From Sulfuricurvum sp. (GTDB lineage Bacteria; Campylobacterota; Campylobacteria; Campylobacterales; Sulfurimonadaceae), in NCBI GenBank assembly GCA_024762585.1, contig JANTHE010000008.1:1-32801 (forward strand): 32,801 nucleotides of DNA. The letters run 5' to 3'. Positions 1-7,597 of the stretch are shown here, piece after piece. The translations under genes and the position numbers were made by a program. Numbering within the stretch: the stretch's first letter is position 1; each line of letters opens with the position of its first letter. The notes beneath the pieces were generated by a model. The model ran no database searches. It saw only the letters and a list, made by a program, of their open reading frames with translations, and was not told the origin of the DNA.

Positions 1-538
1 GTTCAATCTCCTCATCTTCAACAATCCTGACTTCCGTTAGCAGTGCCCGTACCGGTTCGGCCTGTGAAGGGTGCAAAGAGACGCTGATTTCAGGAGCCGC
101 GTCGAACTCATCCAAAATGGCCTCGACCATACCCGCAATCTTTCCTGCATCGGCTTCGTTGAGATAAAAATATCGCAATATCTCTGCCAAACTGTCGATG
201 ACGATTTCATTGATTCTGTCGCGTGTGTTTTGTACGGCACGCTCCAAGGATTCATGCAGACCCGTCACAAGAGTTTCAGCGGCGATAAACCGTTCCCGCT
301 CTTCATGAAGCCGTTGTGCCAATTGTTCATTGCAACGCGCCTCGCTCTCTTCGAGCGCCTTGGCAAAACCGGCATCGTATGCCGCTTTTTTGGTCTCTTC
401 AAGCGCAGCAACATGGGCCGCTTTTAGCCTCATCAGCTCGCTCTTGTGCTCTTCAGCCTCCGCAGCCTCACTTTTTTTTGGAATCTGTGCATCATTCAAC
501 GGTCCAAAATCTTGTAACGCAAGCGATCTTTTCTGCAT
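1..538 (-). CDS. fliH: Flagellar export apparatus protein FliH (3' end cut by window edge)
   Basis: This is the last visible gene of the flagellar operon; 179 codons are present and it runs off the left edge without a stop. The start is an ATG at 538, preceded by an AGGG ribosome-binding site and lying 24 bp after the fliF stop. The product begins MQKRSLALQDFGPL, then has a long charged, Glu/Ala-rich predicted coiled coil (about residues 20-90, with an AAYDAGFAKALEE segment), then a more globular part (about 95-179). This matches the FliH/YscL family, which binds the FliI ATPase and delivers export cargo at the base of the flagellum. FliH usually follows FliG; here it follows FliF directly. 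The family call rests on architecture and position more than on sharp motifs, because FliH is poorly conserved. Confidence 0.8.
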   Translation of the reverse strand, partial: MQKRSLALQDFGPLNDAQIPKKSEAAEAEEHKSELMRLKAAHVAALEETKKAAYDAGFAKALEESEARCNEQLAQRLHEERERFIAAETLVTGLHESLERAVQNTRDRINEIVIDSLAEILRYFYLNEADAGKIAGMVEAILDEFDAAPEISVSLHPSQAEPVRALLTEVRIVEDEEIE

Positions 539-562
539 TTTTACCCTTTTGGCAGCCTTTCG

Positions 563-2179
563 TCAGGCAGCAGGAGTCTCTTCTTTGATCCATTTTCCGA
601 TGAGTGAAGCAATAATCTGCGGATTCTCATCTATGATATCCATAATGTCCATATAATTTTCATTGTCTTCGAGCACCATGACTCTGGCCTCCCGCTCGTG
701 AGCAGCTTTAAGCTCTTCTGCAACCTCTGAAGGCGCGGCCGCCTCATTCGCAGTGGCGGGAATCGGTTCTGGCGCTTTCTTGAAAAGTCGCTTCACAAGC
801 CACAGCAGTATGGTCAGCAAAATCAATCCCGCCAGTCCCAGTAGTCCGTAGATGATCATCTCTTTTTTCGTCATGGTATCCGCAACGGCCTGCGTCACGT
901 TCTCTTCGGTTTCAAACGGCACACTGATGACCGAAATTGTGTCACCGCGCTTCTCATCAAAACCGACGGCACTTTTAATCAGACGATTGTATGAGTCCAG
1001 TTCGGCTTCCGTTCTGGGGACAAATGTACGGGCTTCAGTACCATTGCTGTCTTTCGAGTGCTGATACTTTCCATCAATCAATACACCGATACTCAATTTC
1101 TTGATGGCGAATATCGGCTTTTCCGTATCTACCATCGATTTTGAGACATCATAATTCGTTGTAACATCTTTTTTCGAAGTGGTGCTGTTTGCAGTTGTTC
1201 CGGCTGTTGTTGCCGTTGTAGCAGGCACGTTCGAAGCGGTCCCGGGAACACCTGCCGGCGTCTTTTGGGTATCTTGTCCGCTCTGTTGTATTTTTCGCTC
1301 ACTGACCACCGCTGTTTTATCCGGATCGTACAGTTCATCTGTCTGACGCACGCTGCCGGTTTCAAGATCAACGGCGATGCGGACAACAACCTTCTCCGGA
1401 CCAAGCGCTTTTGCGAGCATGGACTGTACATTTTTCTCCAGCCGCCGCTCCAGCCGTTTTTTCGCAACCGCCAGTGTTTCCCCGCTGCCCACCTCGTCAG
1501 GCTCTTCGAGAATATCAGAAAGCACGCGGCCTCTGTTGTCTACGACAGTTACGTTAGAAGGATCCAGCTTGGGAACAGCGTGTGAAACCAGGAAGACAAT
1601 TGCCTTGACCTGCTCACGGCTCAAATCACGTCCGGGCCACATCCTGATAATGACGGAAGCTTTTGTGGAATCGGCTTCCCGGACAAAAATCGAATCTTTC
1701 GGAAGAGCAATGTTGACCTTGGCGTCAGAAATGGCATCGATCTGCCGGATGGTACGGACCAGCTCCCCCTCTATCCCTCTTAAAAAATTAACGTTTTCCT
1801 GAAACTGTGTCGTGCCCATCTTGGGCTCTTCAAACAGTTCCAGCCCAACGGCCTGAGCACGTGGAATACCCTTGGCGGCCAGCTTCAGACGAATATCATA
1901 TATTTTGGAGCGCGGAGCAAGAATGATGCTCCCGTCTCCTTGGACTTCGTAGGGAGTTCTGTTCTCCTGAAGCAATGAGAGCACATTTCCGGCATCATCG
2001 GGGTTCAGATGCGTATAGAGCACTGCAAAATCACGCTCTCCGGTATTGTTGTATACGATGTAAGACAATACGGATGCAAAAAACAGAAGTCCCGCGGCAG
2101 CCATCACGGCCTTGATGCCGCCCAGCCGTTCCACCAGCTCTTTTAATTTGCCCCGTATCTCTTCCACACTATTTGCCAA
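563..2179 (-). CDS. fliF: Flagellar MS-ring protein FliF
   Basis: The 538-aa product is a typical size for FliF, which forms the MS ring in the inner membrane and anchors the export gate and the FliG rotor. A first membrane segment lies at about residues 24-43. Ring-building motifs follow, including RGIEGELVRTI (134-144) and the IALPKDSIF region (157-165). A low-complexity Thr/Ala/Ser linker covers about 310-335, a second membrane segment about 441-463, and the cytoplasmic tail ends in ENPQIIASLIGKWIKEE, the FliG-binding type of terminus. The start is TTG at 2179: a GGAG sits 6 nt upstream and no in-frame ATG serves better. FliE ends 10 bp upstream. The intact tail predicts a FliG partner, which is not encoded next to it. 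Confidence 0.95.
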   Translation of the reverse strand: MANSVEEIRGKLKELVERLGGIKAVMAAAGLLFFASVLSYIVYNNTGERDFAVLYTHLNPDDAGNVLSLLQENRTPYEVQGDGSIILAPRSKIYDIRLKLAAKGIPRAQAVGLELFEEPKMGTTQFQENVNFLRGIEGELVRTIRQIDAISDAKVNIALPKDSIFVREADSTKASVIIRMWPGRDLSREQVKAIVFLVSHAVPKLDPSNVTVVDNRGRVLSDILEEPDEVGSGETLAVAKKRLERRLEKNVQSMLAKALGPEKVVVRIAVDLETGSVRQTDELYDPDKTAVVSERKIQQSGQDTQKTPAGVPGTASNVPATTATTAGTTANSTTSKKDVTTNYDVSKSMVDTEKPIFAIKKLSIGVLIDGKYQHSKDSNGTEARTFVPRTEAELDSYNRLIKSAVGFDEKRGDTISVISVPFETEENVTQAVADTMTKKEMIIYGLLGLAGLILLTILLWLVKRLFKKAPEPIPATANEAAAPSEVAEELKAAHEREARVMVLEDNENYMDIMDIIDENPQIIASLIGKWIKEETPAA

Positions 2180-2189
2180 ATCGACTCCG

Positions 2190-2480
2190 TCACACCTGCA
2201 TTCGCATTATATCTTGATAGCTTTCGAGCGCTTTGTTTCGAATTTCAGTCACCAGCTTCAATGCAATATCGGATTTCTCGATTTCATACACCAGCGACTC
2301 CATATTCTGAATAGTGCCATCTTTCAGAAGCGCTTCCGCCTTCTGTGCTTGCTGCAGCTGCGTATTGGCATCCGCTAGAAAATCATGCAGCAGCTCCGAG
2401 AAACCGGATTTTGAAGATTCCGCTTTGGATTCCGCCGCAACTGCGTTTATGCTCGCACTACCTACAGGATTGATCTGCAT
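2190..2480 (-). CDS. fliE: Flagellar hook-basal body protein FliE
   Basis: This 96-aa protein has the FliE signature: a variable N-terminus (MQINPVGSASINAV), then helices containing FSELLHDFLADAN and the conserved C-terminal helix with SDIALKLVTEIRNKALESYQ. FliE joins the MS ring to the proximal rod and sits in the periplasmic part of the basal body. The ATG at 2480 has a GAGG site 7 nt upstream. It lies 23 bp after flgC and 10 bp before fliF, so flgB-flgC-fliE-fliF follow the order seen in many bacteria and are very likely co-transcribed. Confidence 0.95.
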   Translation of the reverse strand: MQINPVGSASINAVAAESKAESSKSGFSELLHDFLADANTQLQQAQKAEALLKDGTIQNMESLVYEIEKSDIALKLVTEIRNKALESYQDIMRMQV

Positions 2481-2503
2481 GACTTTTCCTCATTTGTTTT
2501 GAA

Positions 2504-2923
2504 TCAAACTCTTAAAATTTCCAGCGACTTGACCAGCATCTCTTTGTGTGTATTAAATGCGGTCAGATTGGCTTCATAGCTTCGAATGGCCGATATCATA
2601 TCGACCGTCTCCCGCATTGGGTCTATGTTTGGCATTTGGACATTCCCGTTTTCATCCGCATCCGGATTTGCCGGATCATATTTTATTTTAAACGGTGCAT
2701 CATCTTTGATGATCTCTTTCACTGCAACTTTGGACAAAGGAACCCCGGGTCCCATTTTTTGGTCCAAAATAGTTTCAAACACAGGCAATTTCCTGCGATA
2801 GGGGCCTCCGTTCTCGCCGCCGCTGGTACTGTTGACATTCGCAAGATTACTAGAAATAAGATCCATGCGCACGCGCTGCGCCTTCAAGCCGCTCATTGCG
2901 ACATCCAATCCTTCAAAATACAT
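2504..2923 (-). CDS. flgC: Flagellar proximal rod protein FlgC
   Basis: The product (139 aa from ATG 2923) begins MYFEGLDVAMSGLKAQR, followed by the rod/hook signature SSNLANVNST (about 26-35), and ends with the coiled-coil-forming helix AIRSYEANLTAFNTHKEMLVKSL. FlgC is a rod component built on FliE and FlgB. A GTG at 2932 would give three more residues, but the near-perfect Shine-Dalgarno (2927-2936) lies right over that GTG and is correctly spaced only for the ATG at 2923. The flgB stop (2929-2931) lies inside the same ribosome-binding site, so the two genes are translationally linked. Confidence 0.93.
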   Translation of the reverse strand: MYFEGLDVAMSGLKAQRVRMDLISSNLANVNSTSGGENGGPYRRKLPVFETILDQKMGPGVPLSKVAVKEIIKDDAPFKIKYDPANPDADENGNVQMPNIDPMRETVDMISAIRSYEANLTAFNTHKEMLVKSLEILRV

Positions 2924-2926
2924 ACT

Positions 2927-2936
2927 GATCACCTCC
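2927..2936 (-). promoter_or_regulatory. Near-perfect Shine-Dalgarno deciding the flgC start
   Basis: On the minus strand this reads GGAGGTGATC, a full match to the anti-Shine-Dalgarno end of 16S rRNA, with 3 nt between it and ATG 2923. It overlaps the flgB stop codon. Confidence 0.8.
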
Positions 2937-3309
2937 CGCTTATGGCCATCTTCAGCTTTGACAACTCTTTTTTCATGCTCTCTACCATTGACTTGTACAT
3001 GATAGCGCTTTCCGCAAGCTTGGACATCTCTTCATCGATATTGACACTGTTGCGGTCATATCCCGAAGGCGAATCCATCGCCACCGTCTTAAAACTGCCT
3101 GCCGTATCGGCAGACAGATCCATATGTTTTGGGTCAGTCCGCTTCATCTCGATTGCGTCATCCAGATGTTTGGCAAACTGGACTGTTTTTGGTTTGTACC
3201 CCGGTGTGTCTGCATTGGCAATGTTACCCTGGATTACTTTTGTGCGCTCCAGATGAAATGCCGCGGCAGTTGAGAGGGCATCTGTTTGTGTAAAAACGCC
3301 GTCCATCAT
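2929..3309 (-). CDS. flgB: Flagellar proximal rod protein FlgB
   Basis: The 126-aa product has the rod-protein N-terminus with the signature IQGNIANADTPGYKPKTVQF (about residues 27-46), common to FlgB/C/F/G, and a C-terminal helix (LAESAIMYKSMVESMKKELS) that packs in the rod. FlgB is the most membrane-proximal rod subunit. The ATG at 3309 has GAGGT 6 nt upstream; a second ATG follows immediately. It starts 3 bp after the stop of the PflA-like gene and its own stop lies in the flgC ribosome-binding site. Confidence 0.95.
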   Translation of the reverse strand: MMDGVFTQTDALSTAAAFHLERTKVIQGNIANADTPGYKPKTVQFAKHLDDAIEMKRTDPKHMDLSADTAGSFKTVAMDSPSGYDRNSVNIDEEMSKLAESAIMYKSMVESMKKELSKLKMAISGR

Positions 3310-3312
3310 TTT

Positions 3313-5322
3313 TTACCTCTTTTCAGCCCGTTGACTTAAACTGTATGATTCGTACACGCGCATCGCGATAGCCGCCCAGTCCGTATTGCATGCACCGAGA
3401 CGGCCCGCTTGTGCTTCCACCTGCTCACCATTTCCCGTTCTTATACTGGATAATAGTACCATACTGTTTAAAAAACAATTATCTTTGATAACTTTTGTCA
3501 TCGGAAGAAGGATTTGCTGTGCCTTTGCATACTGCTTGTCATGCAAAAGCACAAGTATCAGCTCTTTTACAAATCGATGGCCGGTGCGCTGTTTGCTGTA
3601 TTCGTTTTCAAGAAAATCAAGATGATTCATGGCAAATTGCGTCGCCGCTTCCGAAGCACCATGTCGTAACCGATAATACGCTTTCAACATTGTGGCAACT
3701 GTATCATCATCTGCGCACGTTTGCAGTAATTTCTGCTCGGGGGCAATATCCTGCTGGCGCATCACTTTCGATTTTGCCGCCAATTTGGCATAGGCGCATC
3801 CTTTTGACTGCACGCCCTGAAGTGCCTGCACGGCATCCGCATACTTTTCCTCATCAAATAAAAAAGATGAAAGCAGCAGCAGGTCTTCGTCCGTATGCCA
3901 GCGCTGCGCAATGAAACGCAGCAGGTCCAGCCGGGCCTCGTATGAACCGCAGCGATTGAGCGCCTGAGAGATGTGCATCAGCACAGAACGGTCAAATACC
4001 GTCTTGAAAAATGCACTGTTCGCAGGATAAAGTACACATATCCGCTCCGGAGCAAGCGATAAAATACGCGGCTTCCACAAGGCTTTGATATATTCTCTTT
4101 GTTCAAAATCAAGTCGTGATGTCCCTATCAGCGAAATCTCCCAGGAGAGTCGCTCATCCAGCAGTGTCGTATTCAGCCCCAGGGCCATTTCTCCAAAATT
4201 GGCCAAAGCGTACCTTCCTACAAAATTTGTTCTGTTTTTGACCAGTGAAAGCGTCACGTAATGCTCCGGGTCACTGAATGCCTCTTCGTCCAGCGCCATG
4301 AGTTCATCGGTTATTTTCAAGTCATTTTTTGCCAGATAAATCAGCTTCAGTTTGGCAACAGTAGCGAGGTCCGTATCGGGAAATTTTTTGGCGACCAGAA
4401 AATAGTAGTTGGCGGCACTTTTCATATTCCCCTGACGCCAGGCCAGATCCCCCATTCGCATCAATGCCTTTTGCATCACGTCACTGCTTTTGACTACGGC
4501 GATAATCCGTCTGAAAAAATGTTCCGCAATCTGGTATTTTTTATCCCGGTAAGCACTTTCGGCCACCAGAAGGTAATAATCAGGATTATCGATGAGGTAG
4601 TGTTCATTATTGCGGTAAGTACGCTGAAAAAAATGCAATGCCTTCTCATAGTTCTTTTTCAGAAACTGATTCATCCCACGAATAAAGTCGTACTCTACTG
4701 CTGCGGAAGTTTTGAGCATTTGTATATTTTCCAAGATCAGATATTTGGTGGGAAGATCGATCTTGCGTTTCCATACAGCGATTCGCATCAAGCCGACCAG
4801 TCCTTTGGCCGTCTCCTTTTTGGTGGTTGCCGTTTCAATTGCTTTTTTGTAAAACACTTCGGCCCGTTCAGGAAAATCAAGGTTTTCATAGACCATCCCC
4901 TTGATGTAGTAATATTCCCACTCCGGCGAATCGACTCTGCCCATGTAAAGATTAAGATAGGCGATTGCCGTCCAGAGATATTTTTGTACCCCTGTTTTAC
5001 TGCCAATTTTCAAGTAGATTTTGCCTGACAGCAATAAAGCGGGAATAAAGTAGTCGCTCTCCGGATTTTTTACGAGAGAACCAAGTTTGTCGACCGCTTC
5101 GTAATAAGAGCCGACACGATACGCCTCTTCAGCGCGTTCAAACAGCCGCTGCTGCTTTTTTCGTTCTTCTTCTTGTGCCGGAGTGGTGTTGTTATTGTCA
5201 CCCGGCGAAAAATCGGGCTTTAGCAGTGTGTCAAGCTGGGTTTCGTTCAGATCACTTATATCCGGAGAAGCCGCCCCAAAGGCGTGAAGAAACAGTATAA
5301 AAAGCGGTACAAAAAACCTCAC
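3313..5322 (-). CDS. Secreted TPR protein, PflA-like flagellar motility protein
   Basis: The product (669 aa from GTG 5322) has a signal peptide, MRFFVPLFILFLHAFGAASP, and is then almost entirely helical TPR-type repeats (for example YEKALHFFQRTYRN, YQIAEHFFRRIIAV, YADAVQALQGVQ). That is the organisation of PflA, a periplasmic TPR protein of Campylobacter and Helicobacter that helps build the disk scaffold around the flagellar motor. PflA there is nearer 790-800 aa, so this is a shorter relative or analogue. A longer reading frame opens at 5397 inside fliK, but GTG 5322 is preferred: it lies one base after the fliK stop, has AAGG 6 nt upstream, and places the signal peptide at the N-terminus. 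The operon position between fliK and flgB supports a motor role. The exact orthology is inferred. Confidence 0.7.
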   Translation of the reverse strand: MRFFVPLFILFLHAFGAASPDISDLNETQLDTLLKPDFSPGDNNNTTPAQEEERKKQQRLFERAEEAYRVGSYYEAVDKLGSLVKNPESDYFIPALLLSGKIYLKIGSKTGVQKYLWTAIAYLNLYMGRVDSPEWEYYYIKGMVYENLDFPERAEVFYKKAIETATTKKETAKGLVGLMRIAVWKRKIDLPTKYLILENIQMLKTSAAVEYDFIRGMNQFLKKNYEKALHFFQRTYRNNEHYLIDNPDYYLLVAESAYRDKKYQIAEHFFRRIIAVVKSSDVMQKALMRMGDLAWRQGNMKSAANYYFLVAKKFPDTDLATVAKLKLIYLAKNDLKITDELMALDEEAFSDPEHYVTLSLVKNRTNFVGRYALANFGEMALGLNTTLLDERLSWEISLIGTSRLDFEQREYIKALWKPRILSLAPERICVLYPANSAFFKTVFDRSVLMHISQALNRCGSYEARLDLLRFIAQRWHTDEDLLLLSSFLFDEEKYADAVQALQGVQSKGCAYAKLAAKSKVMRQQDIAPEQKLLQTCADDDTVATMLKAYYRLRHGASEAATQFAMNHLDFLENEYSKQRTGHRFVKELILVLLHDKQYAKAQQILLPMTKVIKDNCFLNSMVLLSSIRTGNGEQVEAQAGRLGACNTDWAAIAMRVYESYSLSQRAEKR

Positions 5323-5323
5323 T

Positions 5324-7222
5324 CTATGCCTTGACACTGATACCCGGATGTTCCTTTGCAACTTCGACGGGACCAGACTCTTTTTCGGTATGGTCATACA
5401 CTTTTCGGGAGCGTTCGCGAATCGTCAAACGGTAAGACTTGAATCCGCTGTCACCCAGGATGGACTGAATTTCGTCACCCAGATGCTGTTCATGCATACT
5501 GCCGTACATCTCCCTCATATCAATCATCAAATTCAAATTGTCCTGACGCATTCTTGCGTGAATGATGACGTCATGGATGCGAAACTGCATTTTAAATGTC
5601 TGCTGTGTCTCCTGTGTTGCCTGCGCTTCGAGTTTTGCCGCTGTATGGGTCGAATGCTGTTGCGAGGAAAAATCGCCGGAATCCGCGGTACTGTCAAACG
5701 TCTGCACCATACCATCCGCCTCTTGCGCAACACGCATTACCTGCTGCTGTTGCAGATGCAAAGGCTCTTTAGCTATCGGCGCAGCCGTAAACACGGCCGG
5801 CGCAGCATCGGCTGTACTTTTTATTGCATCGGAGTGCTCAAAGACAGTGTCCCGTTTGGCTTCGGAGTGCCCTTTCGTCTTCGAAGTGCCCGATGCACTC
5901 TGTTGGGCAGGCACTGCATGCTTTGTATTACGCTTGGATTTTCCTGCAATGACCGGCACACTGTTTTTCATCTGCCCGCTTTCGTGCTGCATCGCTTCTG
6001 CAGCATATTTGTTCGCAGGCTTGCTGACTGCCGAAACAGAGACAGTCGGCACTGCACTGTTTTGTTTGCGCTGGGTAATACCGGGATCCTCTTTTTTTGC
6101 GCTTTTTAATTTCATGCCGCTGCTCTCAAAAAATCGATTGTCAAAGTCGAAACCCTGCTTTCCGGACGAGGCACTGTTTTCATGCTTGAGCGTCTCTTTA
6201 TTTGGCAACTGACTTTTTGTACTGCTCACATCTTTGCCGCTGTGTGTCTGCTTAAAACCGGTTGCTTGTCTTTGCACTTCGGCGACAACAGAAACGGACT
6301 GAGTTGAATCTGCGGATGCAGAAGACATCTGTTCTTTTGCACCTTTTTCTCGAAACATAATTTCTGTTGCCGCATCATTGCGCTGCTGCTTGCTTTGGGC
6401 TGCCCTCTCGACACCGGCACCCTCCTGCGCCAAAGGTTTTTCACTGCGTGCTGCGATGACAGAGTGCGCGTGGTATTTAGAAAAGTTCTGCCCCGGCTCC
6501 ACCGGCCTGACGCCCTTACTCATGCCGCTTACCTGCGCCTGCTCAGCGGACGGGCTGAAATTTATACTTTTCGCCTGCTGCTTTGTATTCGATCTATTTT
6601 TTTCCGTCTCTTTCGTTAAATGACCCACGCCTTTCCCGGGATCGATTTTTACTGCGCCCGAACTCCCCTCAGCACTGACTGACGACGGCGGTATTGCCGC
6701 AACCGAGGACGCATTGAGTGATTTTTGCAAATGCAGATGGTTCCCTGCCGCACTTTCTTGACGCACTGCAGACACTCCTGCAGCACGATTTTTGGACTCT
6801 GCAACAGGTATGGGCTCGCCCGTGCTTTCCGTTTTGATTTTATCGAGGCGCTTTGTAGTAAAGGTTTGCTGCGGGCGTTTACTCTCTTGATCATTACCGA
6901 TTTTTATGTCTGTATGTGCAGCGCTACTCGCATGCAGATTTTCCGCGTGCGGCAAGGCCTTTGCCCCACGGCGCATCGGCACGTTATTTTTCGTCCCTGC
7001 TACAGCTGCATCACTCTGCGCTGTACCTTTTTTAACATTATGAGTATCCCGCCCCTCATTTTTTAATGTTTTGGCCTCTTTTAAGTTGGCAGTACTCTTT
7101 GATTGCAGCAGTGCGTGAAACAATCCTTTAAAAGGATCGGCAGACTTTTTTTTCTTGCTGCCGCTACCGAGGGTTGTGGAGTGTATGTCAACAGCAGCAT
7201 CAGCATTAAAAACCGCACTCAT
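5324..7222 (-). CDS. fliK: Flagellar hook-length control protein FliK (putative)
   Basis: This 632-aa protein is the first gene of the flagellar operon. The first ~520 residues are low-complexity, rich in Ser, Gln, Lys and Ala and presumably extended, as expected of a molecular ruler. Only the C-terminus (about 545-610: MQFRIHDVIIHARMRQDNLN, then HEQHLGDEIQSILGDSGF and YRLTIRERSR) is compact and resembles the FliK C-domain that switches export from hook to filament subunits. There is no signal peptide, consistent with type III export. The ATG at 7222 follows GAGGAG. No other FliK candidate is visible. The call rests on architecture, the C-domain pattern and operon position, because FliK N-termini are not conserved. 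Confidence 0.75.
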   Translation of the reverse strand: MSAVFNADAAVDIHSTTLGSGSKKKKSADPFKGLFHALLQSKSTANLKEAKTLKNEGRDTHNVKKGTAQSDAAVAGTKNNVPMRRGAKALPHAENLHASSAAHTDIKIGNDQESKRPQQTFTTKRLDKIKTESTGEPIPVAESKNRAAGVSAVRQESAAGNHLHLQKSLNASSVAAIPPSSVSAEGSSGAVKIDPGKGVGHLTKETEKNRSNTKQQAKSINFSPSAEQAQVSGMSKGVRPVEPGQNFSKYHAHSVIAARSEKPLAQEGAGVERAAQSKQQRNDAATEIMFREKGAKEQMSSASADSTQSVSVVAEVQRQATGFKQTHSGKDVSSTKSQLPNKETLKHENSASSGKQGFDFDNRFFESSGMKLKSAKKEDPGITQRKQNSAVPTVSVSAVSKPANKYAAEAMQHESGQMKNSVPVIAGKSKRNTKHAVPAQQSASGTSKTKGHSEAKRDTVFEHSDAIKSTADAAPAVFTAAPIAKEPLHLQQQQVMRVAQEADGMVQTFDSTADSGDFSSQQHSTHTAAKLEAQATQETQQTFKMQFRIHDVIIHARMRQDNLNLMIDMREMYGSMHEQHLGDEIQSILGDSGFKSYRLTIRERSRKVYDHTEKESGPVEVAKEHPGISVKA

Positions 7223-7249
7223 GCAGGCTCCTCGGCATAGATGGTAACC

Positions 7250-7263
7250 ATTATAGCAAAAAT
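7250..7263 (-). promoter_or_regulatory. Sigma70-type extended -10 promoter of the flagellar operon
   Basis: The minus strand reads ATTTTTGCTATAAT with TATAAT at 7255-7250. A T-tract plus TGC before TATAAT and no clear -35 box is the housekeeping promoter form described for Campylobacter and Helicobacter. It lies 28 bp before the fliK ATG. I see no sigma54 (GG-N10-GC) or sigma28 match placed sensibly for this operon. Confidence 0.65.
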
Positions 7264-7551
7264 ACTCAAAATTTCAGCGCTGCTGTTTTTTCTGATAACA
7301 CAGTCGTGAAACAGGTGCCGCTTCGCATTGTTTAAATTCCAAAATACGGTTGCGAAATTGCATCCTGATGCTCACTGTTTGATTTTACTCATTTTTATAT
7401 GTATTAGCAGATTTTTTTATTTATTCGTGCTTTTATCAAGTGCCGTTGCCTATTTAACGCTACAATCCAAACTGATCAAAAAGTAATAAAGTCTTATTGG
7501 CTATAAACACAAAAAAATCCCTGCGGGACGGGTTTTAGCAGGAATATACTT

Positions 7552-7565
7552 TATTTTGATATAAT
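7552..7565 (+). promoter_or_regulatory. Extended -10 promoter for the EAL-domain gene
   Basis: TATAAT at 7560-7565 follows TTTTGA, the same T-rich extended -10 form as on the other strand. Transcription would start near 7572, only about 2 nt before the ATG of the 7-codon leader ORF and about 25 nt before the main ATG. Confidence 0.6.
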
Positions 7566-7573
7566 TGAAAAAC

Positions 7574-7597
7574 ATGATTCAAGGCCGTTGCGAATAA
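7574..7597 (+). CDS. Possible 7-aa leader peptide overlapping the EAL gene start
   Basis: A mini-ORF of seven codons (MIQGRCE) begins almost at the predicted transcription start and its TAA overlaps the main ATG as TAATG. The overlap would suit translational re-initiation. There is no Shine-Dalgarno for the mini-ORF and it may be chance. Confidence 0.25.
   Translation: MIQGRCE

Larger units (their letters stand above)
7223..7573. other. AT-rich divergent intergenic region
   Basis: About 350 bp without a convincing gene separates fliK (leftward) from the EAL protein (rightward). It is much more AT-rich than the flanking genes. Besides the two -10 elements annotated separately, there is a TACAAT at 7461-7466 that could be another weak plus-strand -10, and a short CCTGC/GCAGG inverted repeat between about 7520 and 7542. 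I see no RNA gene or known riboswitch. Confidence 0.5.

Noticed and set aside
5323-5397. N-terminal extension of the PflA-like protein from ATG 5397
   Set aside because: It would overlap fliK by 74 bp and bury the signal peptide; GTG 5322 has a proper ribosome-binding site.
7223-7573. Sigma54 or sigma28 flagellar promoter, or a c-di-GMP riboswitch, in the divergent region
   Set aside because: I found no GG-N10-GC element or class-appropriate conserved riboswitch core; only sigma70-like -10 boxes can be supported.
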